The notes under the pieces: model-generated
Seen by the model: the letters and a program-made list of their open reading frames with translations, nothing else
The model's database searches: none
Told to the model about the DNA's origin: nothing
Program-made: the position numbers and the translations under genes
Part shown: piece after piece, positions 50,327 through 55,428 of the stretch
How the letters are laid out: each line of letters starts with the position of its first letter
How positions within the stretch are numbered: the first letter of the stretch is position 1
NCBI RefSeq assembly: GCF_000719705.1
Contig: NZ_JOHO01000050.1
Span: 1 to 55,428 of the forward strand
Source of the DNA: Streptomyces sp. NRRL S-350
Lineage (GTDB): Bacteria; Actinomycetota; Actinomycetes; Streptomycetales; Streptomycetaceae
Direction of reading: 5' to 3'
Length of the DNA: 55,428 nucleotides

Positions 50327-51307
50327 TCATTCCTTGGTGGCTCCGGCGAGCATCCCGCTGACCAGGAAGCGCTGGGCGAAGAGGAAGACGACCAGGACCG
50401 GGGTGATGGCCACCAGCGTCGCGAGGGCCAGCTGCGGGCGCTCGATCGCGAGCGAGCCGGCGGTCGGGTTGAACTGCGGCACGCTGCTGAGCAGGTTGCC
50501 GACGCCCACCTGCACGGGCATCTGGTCGCTCTCGGGGAGCATCACGTAGGGCAGGAAGTAGTTGGTCCAGTTGGCGACGAAGCTGAAGAAGCCCACGAGC
50601 GCGATGACCGGTGTCGCCAACGGCAGTGCCACGTGGCGGAAGACGCCGAGTTCGGAGCAGCCGTCCATCCGGGCGGCCGCCAGCAGGTCCTTCGGCACGG
50701 CGGTGGTGAAGTAGATGTACGTCAGGTACACGCCGAACGGGTAGAACGAGTACGGCAGGACGATCGACCACATCGTGCCGATCAGGCGCGCCGCGTTGAT
50801 CTCCAGGAACAGCGGCACCACCAGCGTGGCGCTCGGCATCAGCATGACGACCAGGGTGGAGACCAGCAGGGTCTTCCGGCCGCGGAACTCGGTCATGGCC
50901 AGCGCGTATCCCGCGGGCACCGACACGCAGAGCGTGATGACCAGGGAGACGACGGCGTACAGGGCGGAGTTGCCCAGCCAGTCCAGGACCGCACCGTCCT
51001 GGAATCCGGTCAGCGCGTGCCAGTTGTCCGCGAGTGCGCCCCAGGAGCCGAAGGAGAGCGGGTGGTCGTGGACCAGCTGCTGGTCGGTCTTGGTCGCCGC
51101 GAGGACGAGCCAGAGCACTGGCAGGACGAAGAACACCACGAACACCGTCAGGACCGACCCGGCCAGCAGCCGGTACGGCGTCCGGCTCACCGGTCGACGG
51201 GCCCGCCGCGAGGTCCGGTGCGGAGTTCGGCTCATGGCGCTCGGTTCCCGTTCGGTCCGTGGCGTGGCGGCGGTGGCGGGGGCGGGGGCAGGGGTGTCAG
51301 TCGGCAT
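50327..51307 (-). CDS. Sugar ABC transporter permease (MalG type)
   Basis: 326 residues with six membrane helices and the EAA loop AARMDGCSELGVFRHVALPLATP. The first 40 residues are a Pro/Arg-rich cytoplasmic extension; an internal ATG at 51235 is an alternative start. Its ATG at 51307 overlaps the end of the MalF-type gene. It forms half of the membrane channel. No ATPase is encoded, so a shared one (MsiK-like) is presumably used. Confidence 0.88.
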   Translation of the reverse strand: MPTDTPAPAPATAATPRTEREPSAMSRTPHRTSRRARRPVSRTPYRLLAGSVLTVFVVFFVLPVLWLVLAATKTDQQLVHDHPLSFGSWGALADNWHALTGFQDGAVLDWLGNSALYAVVSLVITLCVSVPAGYALAMTEFRGRKTLLVSTLVVMLMPSATLVVPLFLEINAARLIGTMWSIVLPYSFYPFGVYLTYIYFTTAVPKDLLAAARMDGCSELGVFRHVALPLATPVIALVGFFSFVANWTNYFLPYVMLPESDQMPVQVGVGNLLSSVPQFNPTAGSLAIERPQLALATLVAITPVLVVFLFAQRFLVSGMLAGATKE

Positions 51308-52208
51308 CGAAGAACCTCGACCGTGCGACGAAGACGCCGGCGACCGACACGCCGACGACCAGGAGCTCCATCGAGACCGCTGCGGCCCCGTTGATGTTGT
51401 TCATCTGGAAGGCGAAGTCGTAGGTCAGCTGGTTGAGCGAGTAGTCGCGGCCGGCCACGCCCACGCTGGCGAGGGAGAGCAGTTGGGGCTCGACGAAGAG
51501 CTGGGCGCCGCCGGCGAAGGCCAGGATCACCATGTAGACGATCCACTTGCGGAGCATGGGGATCTGCACGTGCCAGGCGGTCTGCCAGGCGCCCGCGCCG
51601 TCGATCCGGGCGGCTTCCAGGACGTCGCCGGGGATGTTGTTGAGCGCGCCGTACATGACGACGATCCAGCCGCCCGCGCCGGTCCAGAACGCGATGACGG
51701 TGAACAGCACCGGCAGGTTGCCCGGGGCGATGACCTGGCCGAAGGTGTCGAATCCCAGCACCCCCAGCAGCGAACTGACCGGGCTCACCGTCGGGTCGAG
51801 CATGAACAGCCAGACCAGCACCCCGGCGGCGCCCGCCAGCGCCCCGGGGATGTAGTACAGGAAGCGGAGCGCCTGGCTGATCCGCCCGGAGGACACCCGG
51901 TGCAGCAGCAGTGCCAGCCCCACCACGAACACGACCAGCGAGACGAGCCAGAACAGCAGGTAGAGCGCCACGTGGCCGAGGGCGTCCACGAACCGGAAGT
52001 CCTGTGCCGTGGTGACGAAGTTGGCGAAGCCGGTGAACGTGCCGCCCGCGTCGGTGAAGGCGAAGTAGATCGCGTAGCCGATCGGGAGGACGCCGAAGGC
52101 CACCAGCAGGATCGCGTAGCCGGCGACGAAGGCCGGTCCGGCCCAGCTCCGGCGGGCGCCTCGGGGGCGTCGGCCGACGCCGGTCGGGGAGGAGACGGTG
52201 GAGGTCAC
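51297..52208 (-). CDS. Sugar ABC transporter permease (MalF type)
   Basis: 303 residues from a GTG overlapping the stop of the binding-protein gene (GTGA). Membrane helices include FVAGYAILLVAFGVLPIGYAI and LFWLVSLVVFVVGLALLL; the EAA loop is AARIDGAGAWQTAWHVQIPML. It pairs with the MalG-type subunit encoded next. Confidence 0.88.
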   Translation of the reverse strand: MTSTVSSPTGVGRRPRGARRSWAGPAFVAGYAILLVAFGVLPIGYAIYFAFTDAGGTFTGFANFVTTAQDFRFVDALGHVALYLLFWLVSLVVFVVGLALLLHRVSSGRISQALRFLYYIPGALAGAAGVLVWLFMLDPTVSPVSSLLGVLGFDTFGQVIAPGNLPVLFTVIAFWTGAGGWIVVMYGALNNIPGDVLEAARIDGAGAWQTAWHVQIPMLRKWIVYMVILAFAGGAQLFVEPQLLSLASVGVAGRDYSLNQLTYDFAFQMNNINGAAAVSMELLVVGVSVAGVFVARSRFFDAD

Positions 52209-53566
52209 TTCGAGACCTTGTACCCGTACGACTCGGCGTGCTTGACGATCGAGTCCTGCCAGGCGGGCAGCAGGGACTCGATGGTCTGGCCCTGGGTCAG
52301 ACCGGGCTTGACCGTCGCGGCCCAGATCGCCTCCTGGCTGAACTGGCCGGAGCCCCAGCCCGGCCACACCTGGGAGGACGCGTCCTGGAGGGCGCCGAGG
52401 TCACCGGCGAAGTACCCGGAGGCCGCCTGGGCCTTCAGCCAGTTCTCGGCGGCGGGCGCGTACGCGGGGAAGCCGGGGGCCTTCTCGCCCTGGTAGGCGT
52501 TGTCGGTGGTGACCCACGTCAGGAAGTCGGTGGCCGCCTTGAGGTGGGTGGAGTGCTGGGACAGCAGCCAGGTGCCGCCGCCGACGTTGCCGGTGGACGG
52601 CGCGGTGTCGCCCTGCCACTGGGGGATCGGGGCCACCCCGACCGTCTTGTCCGGGATCTTCAGGGTGTCCCGGAACACCGCGCCGCCGAACCACGCCGGG
52701 CCGGGCATGAGCAGGACCTTGTCGGCCTCGTTCTTGGCGAAGTCGGTGCTGAAGACGCCGCTGACGGACAGGGACCTGTTCTTGATCAGCCCGTCCATGA
52801 GCTTGGCCATCCTGGTGCAGTTCTCACTGCCGGTGTCCGCGGAGACGGCCTTGGGGCCGGTGATGTGGTTGGCCCCGCACTTGCCCGCCCAGAGGTAGAT
52901 CTCGGGGGTGAAGGAGTCGCCGGCGTCGCCCACCAGGTAGCCCGGGTGCTCGGCCGCCACCTTCACGCCCAGCTGCTGGTACTCCTCCCAGGTCTTCGGG
53001 ACGGTGTAGCCGAACTGCTGCATCAGCGGCGCGTTGTACCAGAGCACCGCCTGCGACAGGTCGTTGCGCAGGCAGTAGACGGTGCCGTTGACGGTACAGA
53101 CGTCGTTGGCGCCCTTCGCGAACTTCCCCAGGGTGTCGGCCGGGACCAGGCCCTTGTCGAGCGGAGCCGCGAAGCCCGCGTCGACCGCCCAGGTCGTCTC
53201 GTTGTTCTGGGAGCTGAACACGACGTCCGGCCAGCCCTTGCCGGTCCGGTTGAACAGCTGGACCTTGGTCTGGAGGTAGTTCGAGCCGTTGGCGTCACCG
53301 TCGTAGCTGACGATGTCCAACTTCACCTCCGGGTGCAGCGCCTGGTACTGCTTCGCGGCTTCCGTGCGGGTCGCGTCGACCCAGACCGTCAGCGCTCCGT
53401 CGGTCTGCGCCGCCTGGGCGAAACCGTCCTTGGTGGTCTTCTGGGCAGACGCGCCGTCACACGCGGACACGGTCACGGCCAAGGTGGCCGCGCAGGCGGC
53501 CAGCACGACCGCTCGTCTCCTGCTGGACACTGCCTTCGCGCCGGCCGGCGGCTTGTTGACGGTCAT
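52205..53566 (-). CDS. Sugar ABC transporter substrate-binding lipoprotein
   Basis: 453 residues. The signal peptide (SSRRRAVVLAACAATLAVTV) ends in the lipobox VSAC, Cys at 36, for membrane anchoring. The rest is a family-1 extracellular binding protein: GALTVWVDATRTEAAKQYQALHP, WPDVVFSSQNNETTWAV, YCLRNDLSQAVLWYNAPLM and FPAYAPAAENWLKAQ. It is the first gene of the five-gene leftward operon with rhaM at the end, so an L-rhamnose-containing ligand is likely. Confidence 0.9.
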   Translation of the reverse strand: MTVNKPPAGAKAVSSRRRAVVLAACAATLAVTVSACDGASAQKTTKDGFAQAAQTDGALTVWVDATRTEAAKQYQALHPEVKLDIVSYDGDANGSNYLQTKVQLFNRTGKGWPDVVFSSQNNETTWAVDAGFAAPLDKGLVPADTLGKFAKGANDVCTVNGTVYCLRNDLSQAVLWYNAPLMQQFGYTVPKTWEEYQQLGVKVAAEHPGYLVGDAGDSFTPEIYLWAGKCGANHITGPKAVSADTGSENCTRMAKLMDGLIKNRSLSVSGVFSTDFAKNEADKVLLMPGPAWFGGAVFRDTLKIPDKTVGVAPIPQWQGDTAPSTGNVGGGTWLLSQHSTHLKAATDFLTWVTTDNAYQGEKAPGFPAYAPAAENWLKAQAASGYFAGDLGALQDASSQVWPGWGSGQFSQEAIWAATVKPGLTQGQTIESLLPAWQDSIVKHAESYGYKVSK

Positions 53567-53688
53567 GTGCGACTCCGCTGCAGAGGCCCCGAACAGGGTC
53601 GGGACAGGTGGGGGTGGGGCGACGGCTGGCCGTCCCGGTCACGCGTCGGGTGCCGAGGGCGGGTGCTCCGCTGCCGCCCTCGGGGATT

Positions 53689-53719
53689 AAATTAGCCGCC
53701 CTATCGACCACCCAGTCAA
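53689..53719 (-). promoter_or_regulatory. Probable promoter of the sugar operon
   Basis: On the minus strand TTGACT (plus-strand AGTCAA, 53714-53719) is followed 19 bases later by TAATTT (plus-strand AAATTA, 53689-53694). The leader to the ATG at 53566 would be about 115 bases. Confidence 0.45.
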
Positions 53720-53843
53720 GGGTTTCCACGTTCCCATTCGGACCGCTCCCGGACCGATGACCCGCCATTGCAACGGACTTACGCAGAATTCGCCACCCTT
53801 TGTCCGGGTCTCCCCCTTCGCAATCCATCGCCATATCTCGCGG

Positions 53844-53860
53844 AATGAGTATGACTCATT
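53844..53860. promoter_or_regulatory. Palindrome AATGAGT-ATG-ACTCATT
   Basis: A perfect 7-bp inverted repeat with a 3-base centre in an AT-rich patch, about 280 bases upstream of the sugar operon. It may be an operator for the operon or for an unseen element. Confidence 0.45.
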
Positions 53861-54159
53861 GCTGGTCGGCGCTACGATGAGACGACTCCGCTGCGATCAG
53901 TCGAGGTCCGCGAGGTCCGGCAGCCGGCCGCCGCCCGTTCGCGGTGATCTGCCGGGCCATGCCCGACGGCCGCCCCGCGGCTGCCGGGCGGCTGCGAGGC
54001 GACTGCGGGGCGACTGCGGCAGCCGCGGTACGCCTCGAGACGAACCGCCAGTCGGCCGGCCTTCGTGCCGAGCCCTCGCCCGGGAGCCGCCAAGCGAGGG
54101 CTCACACCCCCGGCGGCCACGGGCCCGGCCCGGCGCCTTCGCGGGCGCGCGACCGCCTC
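53861..54159. other. Gene-free region between the sugar operon and grpE
   Basis: About 300 bases with GGCGACTGCGG-like short repeats near 53995-54025 and the hairpin listed below. No coding signal is seen. Confidence 0.5.
54070..54103 (-). terminator. Hairpin downstream of grpE
   Basis: GAGCCCTCGC (54070-54079) pairs perfectly with GCGAGGGCTC (54094-54103); loop of 14 bases. It lies 57 bases after the grpE stop. Confidence 0.6.
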
Positions 54160-54885
54160 TCAGAGCGCCGTCGGCGGGAGGGGTGCGGGCGGGTCGGTGA
54201 GCCGTACCTGGGCGGGACGCAGGAGGTGCTCGCCGACGCGGTATCCGGGGCGGAGCACCTCGGCGCAGAGCGCGCCGGTGGCGCTGGGGGTCGCGGTGGC
54301 CGCTTCGTGGAGGCGGGGGTCGAAGGGCCGACCCGCTTCGCCGACGCTGCGCAGGCCCAGGGCGGCGAGGCAGTGTTCGAGGAGTTCGGCGACGGCGCGG
54401 AATCCGCCTTCCACTTCGCCGTGGGCCCGGGCCTGGTCGATGGCGTCGAGGACCGGCAGGAGCCCGGACAGGACGTTGGCCACAGCCGCCTCCCGGACGG
54501 CGAGTCGGTCTCGCCGCACCCGCTTGCGGTAGTTGTCGTACTCGGCCTTCACGCGCTGCAGGTCCGCCAGGTGCTCCGCCGCCTGCGCCTCGAGCAGCCG
54601 CACCCGGTCGCCAGGCCCGTCCTCACCCGCGGCGTCCGGTTCCCGCTGCCCGCGCTCGGACGTCGTCGGGACGCCTTCGCGGCTCGGCGCGGTGCGGTCG
54701 GGTCCGGTTCCCGGCAGTGACGGCGCGGGGACGGCCGGGGTGAGTGACGGTGCGGGGACGGCCGGGGTGATCGCGGGTCGGTCGGGATCGCGCGGTCGGA
54801 GGGGGACCGGGTCGATGCGCCGCCGGTCCTGGATGGCCAGCGGCGGGCCGGCCTCGCGGTCGCCGGACCGGGGTCGCCGGTTCAT
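54160..54885 (-). CDS. grpE: GrpE nucleotide-exchange factor
   Basis: 241 residues. An N-terminal Pro/Arg-rich stretch includes the repeat TPAVPAPSL twice. The coiled coil [39 protein letters not shown] is diagnostic, and the beta domain has [10 protein letters not shown] and [20 protein letters not shown]. GrpE releases ADP from DnaK. ATGA overlap with the dnaK gene. The GDRVLRPA-type ending and the short tail are unlike the main housekeeping copy of streptomycetes, so this is likely an extra copy. Confidence 0.9.
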   Translation of the reverse strand: MNRRPRSGDREAGPPLAIQDRRRIDPVPLRPRDPDRPAITPAVPAPSLTPAVPAPSLPGTGPDRTAPSREGVPTTSERGQREPDAAGEDGPGDRVRLLEAQAAEHLADLQRVKAEYDNYRKRVRRDRLAVREAAVANVLSGLLPVLDAIDQARAHGEVEGGFRAVAELLEHCLAALGLRSVGEAGRPFDPRLHEAATATPSATGALCAEVLRPGYRVGEHLLRPAQVRLTDPPAPLPPTAL

Positions 54886-55428
54886 CGGGGTGCGCCGCCC
54901 CTGGTGTCGTCGTCGACGATCTCCGCGTCCACGACCTCCTCCTCACCGGGGCCGGTGCCGGCGGCCTGGGCGCCGGCGGCCTGGCCGGGCGGGGCCTGGG
55001 AGTAGAGGGCGGTGCCGATCTTCTGCGCGACGCTCGCCGCCCGCTCGACGGCGGCGCGCAGGGCAGCGGTGTCCTCGCCCTTCAGCTTCTCCTTCACCTC
55101 GGCCAGTGCCGCCTCGACGTCGCTCTTCACATCGGCGGGGATCCGGTCGGGATTCTCGGTGAGGAGCTTCTCCGTGCCGTAGACGAGGTGTTCGGCGCTG
55201 TTTCGGGTGTCGGCGGCCTCCTTCCGGCGCCGGTCCTCCTCCGCGTGCGCCTCGGCGTCCCGGACCATCCGCTCGATGTCGTCCTTGGGCAGCGAGGAGC
55301 CGCCGGTCACCGTCATCTTCTGCTCCCGCCCGGTGCCGAGGTCCTTCGCGCCGACGTGCATGATGCCGTTGGCGTCGATGTCGAAGGTGACCTCGATCTG
55401 CGGCAGGCCGCGCGGCGCCGGCGGCAGG
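54882..55428 (-). CDS. dnaK: DnaK chaperone, C-terminal part (5' end outside window)
   Basis: The 182 residues present begin [54 protein letters not shown], the end of the substrate-binding beta-sandwich, then the helical lid ([27 protein letters not shown]) and an acidic tail ([16 protein letters not shown]). The order dnaK-grpE is that of the chaperone operon. DnaJ and HspR genes are not seen; the DNA downstream of grpE carries a terminator instead. Confidence 0.9.
   Translation of the reverse strand, partial: LPPAPRGLPQIEVTFDIDANGIMHVGAKDLGTGREQKMTVTGGSSLPKDDIERMVRDAEAHAEEDRRRKEAADTRNSAEHLVYGTEKLLTENPDRIPADVKSDVEAALAEVKEKLKGEDTAALRAAVERAASVAQKIGTALYSQAPPGQAAGAQAAGTGPGEEEVVDAEIVDDDTRGGAPR

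Overview
The window is about 55 kb of very GC-rich DNA with strongly GC-biased third codon positions, WhiB, SARP, a gamma-butyrolactone (AfsA/ScbR-type) signalling locus and many protein families typical of streptomycetes. It is best read as a chromosomal accessory region of a Streptomyces or Kitasatospora species. No rRNA, tRNA, transposase or CRISPR array was recognised.

Layout. 1-589: 3'-truncated NmrA-like NAD(P)-binding gene. 917-5012: a trio of an unknown protein, a MoxR-type ATPase and a VWA/HEVSH protein. 5141-8133: Tat-exported purple-acid-type phosphatase, tiny hydrophobic protein, BrkB/YihY membrane protein with an abnormal 5' end. 8311-9331: DUF6458 protein, WhiB protein and a short membrane peptide. 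9857-24042: a compact NRPS locus read leftwards: MFS exporter, stand-alone condensation protein, C-A-T module, acyl-CoA dehydrogenase, two A-T didomain proteins and a C-(A remnant)-T-SDR terminal protein. 24444-31497: SpoIIE-type phosphatase, secreted PKD/repeat protein, mycothiol-dependent isomerase-like protein, LysR, erythromycin-esterase-like protein with a divergent double-HTH MerR regulator. 31692-35026: SARP, ScbR-type receptor and AfsA/ScbA synthase with ARE-like operators. 35263-36440: ASCH and DUF5959 proteins.

36613-43793: an ABC transporter plus sensor kinase (leftward) and a NarL-type response regulator (rightward) lie on either side of an arsenic block (arsR, aquaporin, arsC, arsN-like acetyltransferase). 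The 3' sides of kinase and regulator both carry an unusual CATG-rich repeat family that shares a 20-bp element. 44081-47905: small conserved genes (unknown protein, DUF1963, ketopantoate-reductase-like, DUF6817, VOC). 47957-53566: a leftward sugar ABC-uptake operon with an unknown large enzyme and an L-rhamnose mutarotase. 54160-55428: grpE and the 3' part of a dnaK, probably an additional copy pair.

How the parts may work together. The NRPS locus is a self-contained assembly line with its own exporter. Its terminal protein keeps only a C-terminal vestige of an adenylation domain, so it must be loaded in trans or act as a condensing/releasing unit for amino acids activated by the other proteins. 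The butyrolactone locus could control it, but this is inference from proximity. The arsenic block reads as one operon with coupled ATGA/GTGA stop-start overlaps. The most unusual signals are the NRPS terminal protein, the CATG repeats around the split two-component system, a small cysteine-tailed gene that switches frame beside arsR, and several operator-like palindromes at divergent promoters.
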